Shown: one piece after another, positions 1 through 8,318 of the stretch
How positions within the stretch are numbered: the stretch's first letter is position 1
Layout of the letters: every line of letters starts with the position of its first letter
DNA from: Gallionellaceae bacterium
GTDB taxonomy: Bacteria; Pseudomonadota; Gammaproteobacteria; Burkholderiales; Gallionellaceae
DNA length: 17,310 bases
Assembly (NCBI GenBank): GCA_003151655.1
Contig: PLYB01000342.1
Span: 1 to 17,310, forward strand
Direction: 5' to 3'
The notes under the pieces: generated by a model
Databases searched by the model: none
The model's input: the letters and a program-made list of their open reading frames with translations, nothing else
Told to the model about the DNA's origin: nothing
Translations under genes and position numbers: made by a program

Positions 1-513
1 GAGACAGTAATCGGTGCGGTAGATGATGGAAATCGGCGCAACTTTTTGATCAAGCTGACCTCGGTGGTGGGGGGAGCGGGCGTGGCGGCGACGTGTGTGC
101 CGTTTGTGGCCAGCATGAATCCCAGCACCGACGTGCTGGCGAAAGCCGAGACCGAAGTCGATCTGACCGGCATCACGCCCGGAGGGATACGCACCGTGGC
201 GTGGCAGGGCAAACCCGTGTTTATCCTGCACCGTACCCCGGAGCAGATCGATTCGGTTAAAACCACCGCCAACGCCCTCGACCCCGAACCCGATGAGAAA
301 CGCGTGCAACGCCCCGAATGGCTGGTGGTGGTCGGCGTGTGCACCCACATGGGCTGCGTGCCGAACAAGGAAGGCTTGGGCTGGATCTGTCACTGCCACG
401 GCAGCCAGTATGACGACAGCGGTCGCGTCACACGCGGCCCCGCCCCCAAGAATCTCGAAGTGCCGCCGTATCGTTTCGTCGCGGACAACAAGCTCATTAT
501 CGGCCAAGCCTAG
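1..513 (+). CDS. petA: Rieske iron-sulfur subunit of cytochrome bc1 (5' partial)
   Basis: This is the [2Fe-2S] subunit of the ubiquinol:cytochrome c reductase, which passes electrons from ubiquinol to cytochrome c1 on the periplasmic face. The frame is open from base 1 with no convincing start codon in the window, so the true start lies upstream; 170 residues are visible. Near the visible N-terminus RRNFL is a twin-arginine motif followed by a hydrophobic anchor (about residues 20-38), as expected for a Tat-exported, membrane-anchored Rieske protein. The cluster-binding motifs are CTHMGC (C114, H116, C119) and CHCHGSQYD (C130, C132, H133). By family knowledge C114, H116, C130 and H133 hold the cluster, and C119-C132 form the disulfide. 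The TAG stop overlaps the ribosome binding site of petB. A TTG at 46 would remove the Tat motif and is not the start. Confidence 0.96.
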   Translation, partial: ETVIGAVDDGNRRNFLIKLTSVVGGAGVAATCVPFVASMNPSTDVLAKAETEVDLTGITPGGIRTVAWQGKPVFILHRTPEQIDSVKTTANALDPEPDEKRVQRPEWLVVVGVCTHMGCVPNKEGLGWICHCHGSQYDDSGRVTRGPAPKNLEVPPYRFVADNKLIIGQA

Positions 514-522
514 GAGACAAGC

Positions 523-1785
523 ATGCCATCCCGTATCGTTCAATGGATCGACCAGCGTTTCCCGCTCACCAGCTTCGTCAAACACGACCTCACCGGCTAC
601 CCCACGCCGCGCAACCTGAGTTACTGGTGGAACTTTGGTTTCCTAGCCGGCTTCGTATTGGTATTACAAGTTGCCACCGGCATCTTTCTGGCGATGCACT
701 ACAAGGCGGATATCGCACTGTCGTTCGACTCGATCCAGCACATCATGCGCGACGTGAACTACGGCTGGCTGCTGCGCTACATGCACGCCACCGGCGCATC
801 GGCTTTCTTCTTCGTCATCTTCGTGCACATGGCGCGCACTTTGTACTACGGTTCCTACCGCGCCCCGCGCGAACTGATGTGGTGGACGGGCCAAGGGTTG
901 CTGCTGCTGTTAATGGCGACCGCGTTCATGGGCTATCTGCTGCCGTGGGGACAAATGTCGTTCTGGGGTGCCACGGTGATTACCAACCTGTTCCGCGCCA
1001 CCCCCTTCTTCGGCGATCAGGTGGTGATCTGGCTGCGCGGCGACTACACCGTGGGCGATGCCACGCTGACTCGCTTCTTCTCCTTGCATTACCTGTTCCC
1101 GTTCCTCATCATCGGTGCCGTGCTCGTGCATCTGGTGGCGTTGCATACGGTGAAGAGCAGCAACCCCAGCGGCATCAATCTGGCCGACAAAGACAACATC
1201 CCGTTCCACCCGTATTTCACCATCAAGGATTTGTACGGACTGGGGCTGTTTCTGATCGTCTACAGCGTGTTCGTGTTCTTCATGCCGGACAGCCTGATCG
1301 AACCGGCCAACAACATTCCCGCCAACCCGATGCAGACCCCGAACCACATCGTGCCCGAATGGTATTTCCTGCCGTTCTACGCGATTCTGCGCTCGGTTCC
1401 CAACATGGTGGGCGGCGTATTGGCGATGGGTTTATCCGTGATGATCTTTGCCTTCATGCCGTTTCTGGACCGCTCGCGCATTCCGGGCGGTGCGCATTAC
1501 CGCCCGATCTTCAAGATTCAGTTCTACCTGTTCCTGCTGGACATGCTGATACTGGGTTATGTCGGCTACGTGCCGCCGACCCCCCAGACCATCGTGATCG
1601 GTCAGATCGCGACCCTGTGCTACTTCGGTTCGTTCTTCCTAGTGCCCTTCATCTCCAAAGCGGAGGAACGCTGGCTGATCAAGCGCGGCTTGCCGCCGGA
1701 AGTCACGACACTGATCGAGCAGGAAGCGCACGACAAAGAAGCGCGTAGACAGAAGCATCTGCGCCGTCAGGGAGAGATCGCATGA
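523..1785 (+). CDS. petB: Cytochrome b subunit of cytochrome bc1
   Basis: This 420-residue integral membrane subunit of complex III carries the two b hemes and forms the Qo and Qi quinone sites. Two pairs of heme-ligand histidines show the diagnostic 14-residue spacing: H88/H102 (RYMHATGAS and FVHMARTLYYG) and H189/H203. The Qo-site PEWY motif is at residues 278-281. The length matches the two-domain (b6 plus subunit IV type) cytochrome b usual in proteobacteria. The start ATG follows an AGGAG ribosome binding site 6-7 nt upstream, which shares bases with the petA stop. The stop codon overlaps the petC start (ATGA), so the genes are probably translationally coupled. No missing residues or frameshift were noticed. 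Confidence 0.97.
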   Translation: MPSRIVQWIDQRFPLTSFVKHDLTGYPTPRNLSYWWNFGFLAGFVLVLQVATGIFLAMHYKADIALSFDSIQHIMRDVNYGWLLRYMHATGASAFFFVIFVHMARTLYYGSYRAPRELMWWTGQGLLLLLMATAFMGYLLPWGQMSFWGATVITNLFRATPFFGDQVVIWLRGDYTVGDATLTRFFSLHYLFPFLIIGAVLVHLVALHTVKSSNPSGINLADKDNIPFHPYFTIKDLYGLGLFLIVYSVFVFFMPDSLIEPANNIPANPMQTPNHIVPEWYFLPFYAILRSVPNMVGGVLAMGLSVMIFAFMPFLDRSRIPGGAHYRPIFKIQFYLFLLDMLILGYVGYVPPTPQTIVIGQIATLCYFGSFFLVPFISKAEERWLIKRGLPPEVTTLIEQEAHDKEARRQKHLRRQGEIA

Positions 1786-2423
1786 GAACCTTATTAAAAA
1801 TGCTGTTGCTGGGCTGCTTCAGCCTGCCGGTCTGGGCCAACGAAGCCGCACTGGAAAAAGCTAATGTCGAAACCGATGCCAAATCCATCGAGCGGGGAGC
1901 CGAGGCCATGATGGGCTTCTGCCATTCCTGTCACAGCATGAAATACGTGCACTACCGTGACCTGGTCACCTTCGGCATGGACAAACAGAAGGTCGAGACT
2001 TGGCGCGGCGATCAACCGCTGGATGCGGCGATACTGGCGCAGATGGCGGAAAATGATGCGATGGCCTCGTTCGGCAAAGTGCCGCCCGATCTGAGTTTGA
2101 TGGTGAAAGCGCGGGATGGCGGAGCCAATTATTTGTATTCCTATCTGCTGGGTTATTACCTCATGCCGGATGGAGCCACGGGTAATCATTTCTACCCGGC
2201 AACAAAAATGCCGGACGTGTTGAATAGCAGCGGCCTTACTGAGGGAGCCGCGCGCACCGAAGTACAGGGCCAGGCCCGCGACATCGTTTCTTTTCTGGCA
2301 TGGGTATCCGACCCGCACGAAGCAGAACGCCTGCGCTTGGGATACTATGTGATCGGATATTTGCTGGTGCTGACCACACTGCTGTATTTGCTCAAGAATC
2401 AAATATGGTCTAGATTGAAGTGA
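1782..2423 (+). CDS. petC: Cytochrome c1 subunit of cytochrome bc1
   Basis: This 213-residue c1-type heme protein takes electrons from the Rieske protein and hands them to soluble cytochrome c. It begins with a Sec signal peptide (cleavage near residue 19, after VWA). The covalent heme site is CHSCH (C47, C50, H51). The likely sixth ligand is M143 in the ATKMPD motif. A C-terminal transmembrane anchor spans roughly residues 187-204, followed by a short basic cytoplasmic end, the normal topology of cytochrome c1. Translation starts in a 4-base overlap with the end of petB. The protein is at the short end for cytochrome c1, typical of the compact betaproteobacterial form. Confidence 0.96.
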   Translation: MRTLLKMLLLGCFSLPVWANEAALEKANVETDAKSIERGAEAMMGFCHSCHSMKYVHYRDLVTFGMDKQKVETWRGDQPLDAAILAQMAENDAMASFGKVPPDLSLMVKARDGGANYLYSYLLGYYLMPDGATGNHFYPATKMPDVLNSSGLTEGAARTEVQGQARDIVSFLAWVSDPHEAERLRLGYYVIGYLLVLTTLLYLLKNQIWSRLK

Positions 2424-2472
2424 ACGTGATCGAAGCGAACCTGCTTGAATTAAATCCATTACGGAGTTCAAT

Positions 2473-2862
2473 ATGAAAAACCAGATACTGAGTTACCTTG
2501 CTGTTGTCGTGTCACTGACATTTGCCTCGCAGGCCTTTGCCGCACCGGCAGCGCCAGAGGTGAGTTTCAAAAAAGAGGTCACCCCGATCATTCATGACTA
2601 CTGCTTGAGCTGCCATGAGCCGGGCGGCAAGGGTTTCGAGAAAAGCGGGCTGAATATGCAAACCTATGAAAGCCTGATGAAGGGCACAAAATTCGGCTCG
2701 GTCATCAAACCGGGCGACAGCTTCACCAGCATCTTCATCCAGGTGATCGAAGGGCGCGTGCACGCCTCCATCAAGATGCCGTACGGCATGAGCGGCGGCC
2801 TCGCCAAGGAAAACATCAGCGTGCTCAAAAAATGGGTCGAGCAGGGCGCCAAAGATAACTGA
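2473..2862 (+). CDS. Small periplasmic c-type cytochrome (planctomycete-cytochrome-C-like domain)
   Basis: This 129-residue monoheme c-type cytochrome follows petC by 49 bp and probably belongs to the bc1 operon. A Sec signal peptide ends near residue 23 (AFA). The heme site is CLSCH (C44, C47, H48), and M102 in IKMPYG is a plausible axial ligand. The pattern of an EVTPII lead-in, a GLNMQTYESLMKG segment, a KPGDS turn, an MP motif and a terminal WVEQGA resembles the planctomycete cytochrome C (PSCyt1-like) domain. It could be an electron acceptor of the bc1 complex or a donor to it in reverse electron flow; the sequence does not decide. A good ribosome binding site (ACGGAG) precedes the ATG. 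The family call rests on motif memory, not on a search. Confidence 0.85.
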   Translation: MKNQILSYLAVVVSLTFASQAFAAPAAPEVSFKKEVTPIIHDYCLSCHEPGGKGFEKSGLNMQTYESLMKGTKFGSVIKPGDSFTSIFIQVIEGRVHASIKMPYGMSGGLAKENISVLKKWVEQGAKDN

Positions 2863-2881
2863 TGAAGTGACCCTTCGCGCG

Positions 2882-2919
2882 TGGCTATGCGGCTAGCCAA
2901 ATATGGGAGTTGTTTTTTT
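2882..2919 (+). terminator. Possible weak terminator after the pet operon
   Basis: A 6-bp perfect stem (TGGCTA at 2882-2887 and TAGCCA at 2894-2899, 6-nt loop) lies 20 bp past the last pet-operon gene. A run of seven T follows at 2913-2919. The gap between stem and T-run is larger than in a canonical intrinsic terminator, so this is a weak call. It sits in the 69-bp gap between two convergent genes, where a terminator is expected. Confidence 0.3.
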
Positions 2920-2931
2920 GGGGGGCACAAT

Positions 2932-3225
2932 TCATACGCACCCAGTGGGCTTCGGCATGCCCCCGTATTTGGTGATCGGCTTCATGGGGCCTGTCATCCA
3001 TAGATCAAAAATTTCTTTTTGATCCAGCCCGATGTGTTTGGCAAATTTTCGAATTGGCGGCACCGATCCAAACTCTTCGAAATATTCGCGCGCCAGCATG
3101 ATCTGTTCCCACTTTTTTTCATTCATCTCATAGCAATCCGCTTCGGTCATCGCCCGGCAGATTTCGAGCGTCCAGTTGCTCATGTCAACAAGATAGCCGT
3201 CACCGTCACGATTGGGTATTTGCAT
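2932..3225 (-). CDS. DsrC/TusE-family sulfur-carrier-like protein with one conserved C-terminal cysteine
   Basis: This 97-residue protein ends in GGMPKPTGCV, the signature flexible arm of the DsrC/TusE/RspA superfamily, with the sulfur-binding penultimate cysteine (C96, CysA). In true DsrC a second cysteine (CysB) lies 11 residues before CysA; here that position is T85, so the protein is TusE-like in cysteine content. The FPxGP motif before the arm is changed to WMTGP. Two further cysteines (C23, C31) are not part of the classical pair. By family knowledge CysA carries persulfide sulfur in relay reactions such as tRNA thiolation or sulfur oxidation. The ATG has an AAGG ribosome binding site. 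The gene is divergent from the RND operon and convergent with the pet operon. No tusBCD or dsrAB genes are in the window, so the specific role is open. Confidence 0.85.
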   Translation of the reverse strand: MQIPNRDGDGYLVDMSNWTLEICRAMTEADCYEMNEKKWEQIMLAREYFEEFGSVPPIRKFAKHIGLDQKEIFDLWMTGPMKPITKYGGMPKPTGCV

Positions 3226-3260
3226 ACTAAGTACCTTTTTAGTCAGAGGAAGTGTAGTTG

Positions 3261-3289
3261 ATTTAACGTTACCTGAGGAGTTCGGTCAA
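3261..3289 (-). promoter_or_regulatory. Putative sigma70 promoter of the DsrC/TusE-like gene
   Basis: Read on the minus strand, TTGACC (3289-3284) and TTAAAT (3266-3261) are separated by 17 bp. The -35 box matches consensus at 5 of 6 positions and the -10 at 4 of 6. The predicted transcript would start about 28 bp upstream of the ATG at 3225. Sequence inspection only. Confidence 0.45.
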
Positions 3290-3392
3290 TCACCCCAAAG
3301 AGGGGGGCGGTCTATTTGCCATTAAGCTCTGTTGATACCTGAAAGGTAAGTTGAATTTCGCTGTAGAAGAAGCTCAAGCATTTATGAGATAT

Positions 3393-3421
3393 TTGCATAT
3401 TAGAGAATTCTAATATAGAAT
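3393..3421 (+). promoter_or_regulatory. Putative sigma70 promoter of the RND/TolC/rhodanese operon with a dyad operator in its spacer
   Basis: TTGCAT (3393-3398) and TAGAAT (3416-3421) are spaced by exactly 17 bp. The -10 matches at 5 of 6 positions; the -35 is weak (3 of 6). An inverted repeat with 8-bp perfect arms, ATATTAGA (3397-3404) and TCTAATAT (3409-3416), separated by GAAT, fills the spacer and touches both boxes. A repressor bound there would block the polymerase. The AT-rich dyad and its position are typical of ArsR-family operators, the family that includes the persulfide sensors BigR, SqrR and YgaV. The regulator is not in the window, so the family is inferred. Confidence 0.5.
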
Positions 3422-3469
3422 GCGCGCATCGACTGTTTTATAACGCACGAATATCAATTGGGACTCGCT

Positions 3470-6400
3470 ATGAATTTAAATCAATTAGGAATCTCGGGAC
3501 GTATCGCAGCATATTTCCAGACAGCGCAGATAACGCCTTTGCTGGCGATCATGGCGCTGGTTTTGGGATTGTTTGCGTTATTGGTTACGCCACGCGAAGA
3601 AGAACCCCAAATCAATGTAACGATGGCGAATGTCATCATCCCATTCCCCGGCGCTTCGACCAAAGATGTTGAAAAGATGGTGTCTATTCCGGCGGAACAG
3701 GTACTTTCTCAAATAGCGGGGATAGAGCATGTCACTTCGAGCTCTTTTCACGGCATGTCTATTCTTTCCGTCCAGTTTAAAGTGGGCGTGCCAAGAACAG
3801 AAGCACTGGTAAGGCTGCACGATACCGTGAGCGCCAATCAGGATTGGTTGCCGAAAGGACTTGGCGTGTTGGAGCCTGTCATCAAGCCGAAGGGCATCGA
3901 TGACGTGCCGATTCTCACGCTGACGCTTTATGACAAAGATAACAAATTGACCAGCCTTGAGCTGGAAAAAATAGGGAATCAAATCGAGACTGATCTCAAG
4001 CGAGTCAAAGGAACAAGAGAAGTAAAAACCGTTGGCGGACCGCACCGGGCTATTCGCGTCGAGATCGATCCAAGTGCATTATCTTCGCGCGGCTTTACGA
4101 TCCAGGAGTTAAGGATTGCTTTGCAATCGGCAAATTTGGGTTTGCCGGTCGGGAATCTGCTTAATGGTGATAACTCGATTCAGCTTGAATCCGGCCCGTT
4201 CTTGCATGCAGCTTCAGATGTAAAAGAAATCGTACTGGGTGTGCGTAATGGTGAACCCGTTTTCATTAAAGACATCGCCAAGGTCGCGGATGGTGCCGAG
4301 CAAACTGAGCGATTGGTTCTGTTTGGACAAAAAAATAATGCGTCGGGCGAGTCTCCTGTTTTTCAAGCAGTAACGATGTCCGTTACTAAAAACGCAGGAG
4401 AGAATGCAATCGATGTTGCCAATAATTTGATCAAGGAAGTTGACTCATTAAAGGGCGAGGTGGTGCCTGCCAATGTGGAAATCGTGGTGACGCGTAATTA
4501 TGGCGAGACCGCCAATAGCAAGGCCCAGAAGCTGATCCAGAAATTATTATTCGCAACCGCATCCGTAGTTGCCTTGGTGTTTTTATTGCTGGGCAGAAGA
4601 GAGGCAATCATTGTCGGTGCGGCGGTGATTCTTACGCTCACAGTCACTCTGTTTGCTTCATGGGCTTGGGGCTTTACGCTCAATCGGGTCTCTTTGTTTG
4701 CGCTGATATTTTCAATCGGCATTCTGGTCGATGATGCGATCGTCATTGTTGAAAATATCCATCGCCATCAAAACCTGTTCCCGCATAAAAAATTAATAAA
4801 TATTATTCCTGCAGCGGTGAACGAAGTTGGCGGCCCTACGATTCTGGCCACGCTGACGGTGATCGCCGCATTGCTGCCGATGGCATTTGTAAGCGGTCTC
4901 ATGGGGCCGTACATGAGCCCGATCCCAATTAATGCGAGTATGGGAATGATCTTGTCGCTGGCCATCGCATTTGTGATTACTCCGTGGCTGTCTCTTAAGC
5001 TGATGAAGCATTCGAGTTCACACGGTGACACCGAAATTGGGAGCGCCCATACCGAGTCGGCAACATTGAGATGGTTAAAACCGAAATTCACAATACTATT
5101 CCGCCCGTTCCTGAGTGACGAGCATGGTTCGCGGAATAGAAAGTTGTTGACCCTTTTGGTCTTGGGTTTGATCGGATTGTCAGCGGCATTGCCGGTGATT
5201 GGTTTGGTCGTGCTGAAGATGCTGCCATTCGACAATAAATCTGAGTTTCAGGTTGTGCTGGATATGCCTTCCGACACGCGTGTGGGAAAAACTGCACAGG
5301 TATTGCGGGAAATGGGGCAATACTTAAGCAAAGTTCCCGAGTTGAAAGACTATCAAATATACGCGGGAGCCTCGGCTCCGATCAATTTCAACGGATTAGT
5401 CAGGCAGTATTATTTGCGTTCTTCTGAAACGCAGGGAGACATCCAAGTCAATCTGGTCGATAAGCATGAGCGCAAAGATAAAAGCCATGTCATTGCCATG
5501 AGAGTCAGACCGGCGTTGGAAGAGATTGCGAAAAAATATTCCGGCCGTGTAAAGGTCGTCGAGGTTCCACCCGGCCCACCGGTACTATCCCCGTTGGTGG
5601 CTGAGATTTATGGACCGACTGATGAAGGTCGCTATGCGATCGCCCAGAAAGTTCGCGGTATTTTTGAAAAGACTAACAATGTGGTGGACGTGGACGATAG
5701 CTCTATTTCGATATCGGCTAAAAAATATCTGGTGGTAGACCGCCGCAAAGCGAGTCTGATGGGAGTGCCGCAAGAAGCCATTGTAACGACGCTGAGTGCA
5801 GGTTTGGCGGGGGAAAGTACTGCATATATTCACGACGAAACAAAATATCCCGCAGCGGCGATTATTCGCTTGTCGGAAAACAAGCAAAATAGCTTGGGCG
5901 AGTTACTGAAGTTGACGGTTCGAAATTCGCAACATGAACTGGTGCCATTAAGCCAACTGGTAAAAGTTGTTGACTCATCGAGAGAACAACCGATCTTTCA
6001 CAAAGATTTGTTGCCCGTCAATTATGTCATCGGTGATGCCGCCGGGGAAAATGACAGTCCGCTATATGGCATCTTCAAAATGAGGCCGGACATTCATGCA
6101 ATTCTGGATCCAAGCGGCAAGGCTCTTGATGAGTTTTATATCAATCAACCCAAAGATCCGTATCGCGGTTACTCAATTAAATGGGATGGCGAGTCACAGG
6201 TCACTTACGAAACCTTCAGAGATATGGGGATCGCGTATGGTGTGGGCTTGATCATCATCTATCTATTAGTTGTTGCCCAATTCGGCTCATATTTGACACC
6301 GCTCATTATCATGGTGCCGATCCCGCTAACCATTATCGGGGTAATGCCGGGACATGCGCTGCTTGGAGCTCAATTTACCGCGACATCCATGATCGGAATG

Positions 6401-6721
6401 ATCGCGTTGGCAGGGATTATCGTGCGTAACTCGATCCTGCTGGTTGACTTCATCAATCTTCAGTTGAAGCAAGGAATAGCATTTAAAGAAGCGGTCGTTA
6501 ACTCCTCAGTCACGCGAGCTCAGCCCATCGTGTTGACAGGTCTGGCGGCAATGTTGGGTGCCTTCTTCATATTGGACGACCCGATATTTAATGGCTTAGC
6601 CATATCGCTGATTTTTGGAATACTGGTTTCGACGATACTGACGCTGGTGATCATTCCACTTCTCTATTATGTCGCAAACTCAAAAAATGCCGATTTAACT
6701 AGTAACGCTAAAGGTGAATAA
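3470..6721 (+). CDS. RND-family efflux transporter, inner-membrane permease subunit
   Basis: This is a proton-driven RND permease of 1083 residues, similar in length to AcrB-type pumps. It has the expected architecture: a transmembrane helix near residues 20-40, a first large periplasmic loop containing PFPGAS, a block of helices from about 355, a second periplasmic loop from about 610, and a final helix block ending near 1065. The proton-relay aspartates are present as the DD pair at about 421-422 in GILVDDAIVIVENIHRH. The ATG at 3470 is preferred; an in-frame TTG at 3458 adds only four residues and lacks a better ribosome binding site. An RND pump normally works with a periplasmic adaptor and an outer-membrane channel. 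A TolC-type channel follows, but no adaptor gene is seen in the window. Substrate unknown; sulfur-related neighbours hint at, but do not show, a link to sulfur species. The drug-efflux versus metal-efflux subfamily is unresolved. Confidence 0.93.
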   Translation: MNLNQLGISGRIAAYFQTAQITPLLAIMALVLGLFALLVTPREEEPQINVTMANVIIPFPGASTKDVEKMVSIPAEQVLSQIAGIEHVTSSSFHGMSILSVQFKVGVPRTEALVRLHDTVSANQDWLPKGLGVLEPVIKPKGIDDVPILTLTLYDKDNKLTSLELEKIGNQIETDLKRVKGTREVKTVGGPHRAIRVEIDPSALSSRGFTIQELRIALQSANLGLPVGNLLNGDNSIQLESGPFLHAASDVKEIVLGVRNGEPVFIKDIAKVADGAEQTERLVLFGQKNNASGESPVFQAVTMSVTKNAGENAIDVANNLIKEVDSLKGEVVPANVEIVVTRNYGETANSKAQKLIQKLLFATASVVALVFLLLGRREAIIVGAAVILTLTVTLFASWAWGFTLNRVSLFALIFSIGILVDDAIVIVENIHRHQNLFPHKKLINIIPAAVNEVGGPTILATLTVIAALLPMAFVSGLMGPYMSPIPINASMGMILSLAIAFVITPWLSLKLMKHSSSHGDTEIGSAHTESATLRWLKPKFTILFRPFLSDEHGSRNRKLLTLLVLGLIGLSAALPVIGLVVLKMLPFDNKSEFQVVLDMPSDTRVGKTAQVLREMGQYLSKVPELKDYQIYAGASAPINFNGLVRQYYLRSSETQGDIQVNLVDKHERKDKSHVIAMRVRPALEEIAKKYSGRVKVVEVPPGPPVLSPLVAEIYGPTDEGRYAIAQKVRGIFEKTNNVVDVDDSSISISAKKYLVVDRRKASLMGVPQEAIVTTLSAGLAGESTAYIHDETKYPAAAIIRLSENKQNSLGELLKLTVRNSQHELVPLSQLVKVVDSSREQPIFHKDLLPVNYVIGDAAGENDSPLYGIFKMRPDIHAILDPSGKALDEFYINQPKDPYRGYSIKWDGESQVTYETFRDMGIAYGVGLIIIYLLVVAQFGSYLTPLIIMVPIPLTIIGVMPGHALLGAQFTATSMIGMIALAGIIVRNSILLVDFINLQLKQGIAFKEAVVNSSVTRAQPIVLTGLAAMLGAFFILDDPIFNGLAISLIFGILVSTILTLVIIPLLYYVANSKNADLTSNAKGE

Positions 6722-6722
6722 A

Positions 6723-6932
6723 ATGACTTCCTGGAGAACGGTTCGAATTATTGCAGGTACTTTTATATTGATTTCATTGGGCTTGGGAGTTGAAGGCAGT
6801 CCCGTATTTATCAGTAAATGGTTTTTAGCGTTTACCGCCTTTGTGGGCATCAATTTGCTGCAAAGCGGCTTAACGCAATGGTGTTTGATGGAGACGATTC
6901 TGCGTAAATGCGGAATGAGAGAGGGGAATTAA
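6723..6932 (+). CDS. YgaP-type transmembrane (DUF2892) small protein
   Basis: This 69-residue protein has two predicted membrane helices (about residues 7-24 and 31-51) and ends in CLMETILRKCG, the pattern of the DUF2892 domain that forms the membrane part of E. coli YgaP. The ATG at 6723 sits just past the RND stop and is served by AAGGTGA at 6711-6717, inside the end of the RND gene. A GTG three codons upstream (6714) is the alternative start. In YgaP this domain is fused to a rhodanese; here the rhodanese is a separate gene two positions downstream in the same operon. It could pass or accept sulfur at the membrane, but this is inference from the fusion. Confidence 0.8.
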   Translation: MTSWRTVRIIAGTFILISLGLGVEGSPVFISKWFLAFTAFVGINLLQSGLTQWCLMETILRKCGMREGN

Positions 6933-6933
6933 T

Positions 6934-8313
6934 ATGAAATGGCGAATCGTCGTGCTTGCTTTGCAGGGTGTGTTGACCGGCGCTCTATGTTGTTCGACAG
7001 CTTTTGCTGCCGATCTGATGGAGGTTTGGCAAGCAGCAAAAGGCCATGACCCGGAATATCTCGCTGCCAGATCCGAACAGTCGGCTGGAGATGCCCGTCG
7101 CCGCCAAGGGGATTCTCTTTCATCGCCCAGTGTCAATTTTGTAGCCGGAGCGGGAGTCGTAAATCAAAGTTCTGCAATTTCAGGCGCTCAATTTTCAACG
7201 CCTAGTTTTGGAACGTTTAACAATGCAAATTTCAATACCTCGATTAACTCCGGCTTCATGACCAAGTATGCTGTTCAGGCATCGCAGCCGCTGTATGACC
7301 GTGAACTAACAGCGCAAAAGAACCAATTAAAATTGTCGGGTGATGTTGCGGATATGGGAATGGTCGCATCCGACCGCACGCTTATTTTACGAGTAACTGA
7401 AATATATTTTGAAACGCTAAAGGCTAAATCAGTCATTGAACTGTTGGGGGAGCAACAAAATGCGGTCTCCAATACTTATACTGAAATCAGTAAACGACAA
7501 CATTTGGGTGATGCGAGCAAGATAGATATGAAAGAAACTGCGGAACAAGTTGAAGCAATCAAAGCAAGGATACTGAGTGCCCAATTGGCTGCAAAAAATA
7601 ATTCCCTGATGCTAATGGAATTAACCGGTCAGGACTTTAAGATAAATTCACTTAATGCAGGATTTAATGCGGCTGAAGTCCCGATTGGGAATATGAATGA
7701 TTTGAGGGCTAAGGCGAAGCTTCAAAATCCCCAATTGCAAATGCTGGCATTACGGAAACAAGTGAGTAGCGCAGAGATCGAGAAGTACTCCGCAAGGTCA
7801 TCTCCCAAAATCAATTTGATTGCTCAAGTTGAAAGAGACCAAGTAAACGGTTCCGGTGATTATGGTTCAGCCAGCAATACAACATCGAACAATATGATCG
7901 GGATTCAACTTTCAGTCCCGTTGATGGATGGATACCGATCCGCAAAAAATGATGAAGCTATTCATCTGGCCGAAAAAGCAAACTTGGAGTATGAACGGGC
8001 CTCGTTAGACATAGAAAAACAGATTAACTCTGTTTGGTTTTCATTAACCACGGGCAAGGATCGAATCAATTCACTGACGAGAATGGTTGCATTGAGCAAA
8101 GAGCGGCTTGATACAACCGAAAAAAGCCACCGTCAGGGTTCAAGATCGACCTTGGAACTGTTAGGTGCTGAAAATGACTTGGTGTCGGCAAAATTAGCAT
8201 TGCTGGAAGAGCAAATCAATTTTATCGTCAATAGAATCAGACTGTCATCGATCGTGGGAGATGTCTCCGAGCAGGATCTGATTTTTGCCAATCGTTTCCT
8301 TGTAAAGAACTAG
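6934..8313 (+). CDS. TolC-family outer-membrane efflux protein
   Basis: This 459-residue protein has a Sec signal peptide ending near residue 25 (STAFA). It then shows two repeated, largely helical halves typical of outer-membrane efflux proteins: LMEVWQAAKGHDPEYLAARSE near the N-terminus, and IQLSVPLMDGYRSAKNDEA at about 324-342 opening the second half-repeat's strand and coiled region. Length and repeat layout fit the TolC/type I secretion channel family, a trimeric barrel with a periplasmic tunnel. The ribosome binding site GAGAGGGG precedes the ATG, which starts 2 nt after the previous stop, indicating tight operon coupling. It is expected to pair with the RND pump encoded upstream, but the adaptor that would link them is not encoded here. 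Confidence 0.9.
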   Translation: MKWRIVVLALQGVLTGALCCSTAFAADLMEVWQAAKGHDPEYLAARSEQSAGDARRRQGDSLSSPSVNFVAGAGVVNQSSAISGAQFSTPSFGTFNNANFNTSINSGFMTKYAVQASQPLYDRELTAQKNQLKLSGDVADMGMVASDRTLILRVTEIYFETLKAKSVIELLGEQQNAVSNTYTEISKRQHLGDASKIDMKETAEQVEAIKARILSAQLAAKNNSLMLMELTGQDFKINSLNAGFNAAEVPIGNMNDLRAKAKLQNPQLQMLALRKQVSSAEIEKYSARSSPKINLIAQVERDQVNGSGDYGSASNTTSNNMIGIQLSVPLMDGYRSAKNDEAIHLAEKANLEYERASLDIEKQINSVWFSLTTGKDRINSLTRMVALSKERLDTTEKSHRQGSRSTLELLGAENDLVSAKLALLEEQINFIVNRIRLSSIVGDVSEQDLIFANRFLVKN

Positions 8314-8318
8314 TCGTA

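Noticed and set aside
543..1748. 400-codon open frame overlapping petB
   Set aside because: Arg/His-rich translation typical of a shifted frame in GC-rich DNA; cytochrome b in the other frame has all its heme ligands.
1794..2471. 225-codon minus-strand frame over petC
   Set aside because: Shadow of cytochrome c1; no motif and no ribosome binding site of note.
3292..3305. CCCC-AAAGA-GGGG short inverted repeat
   Set aside because: Only four pairs, no T-run, and it is not at the end of a gene; too small to call a terminator or operator.
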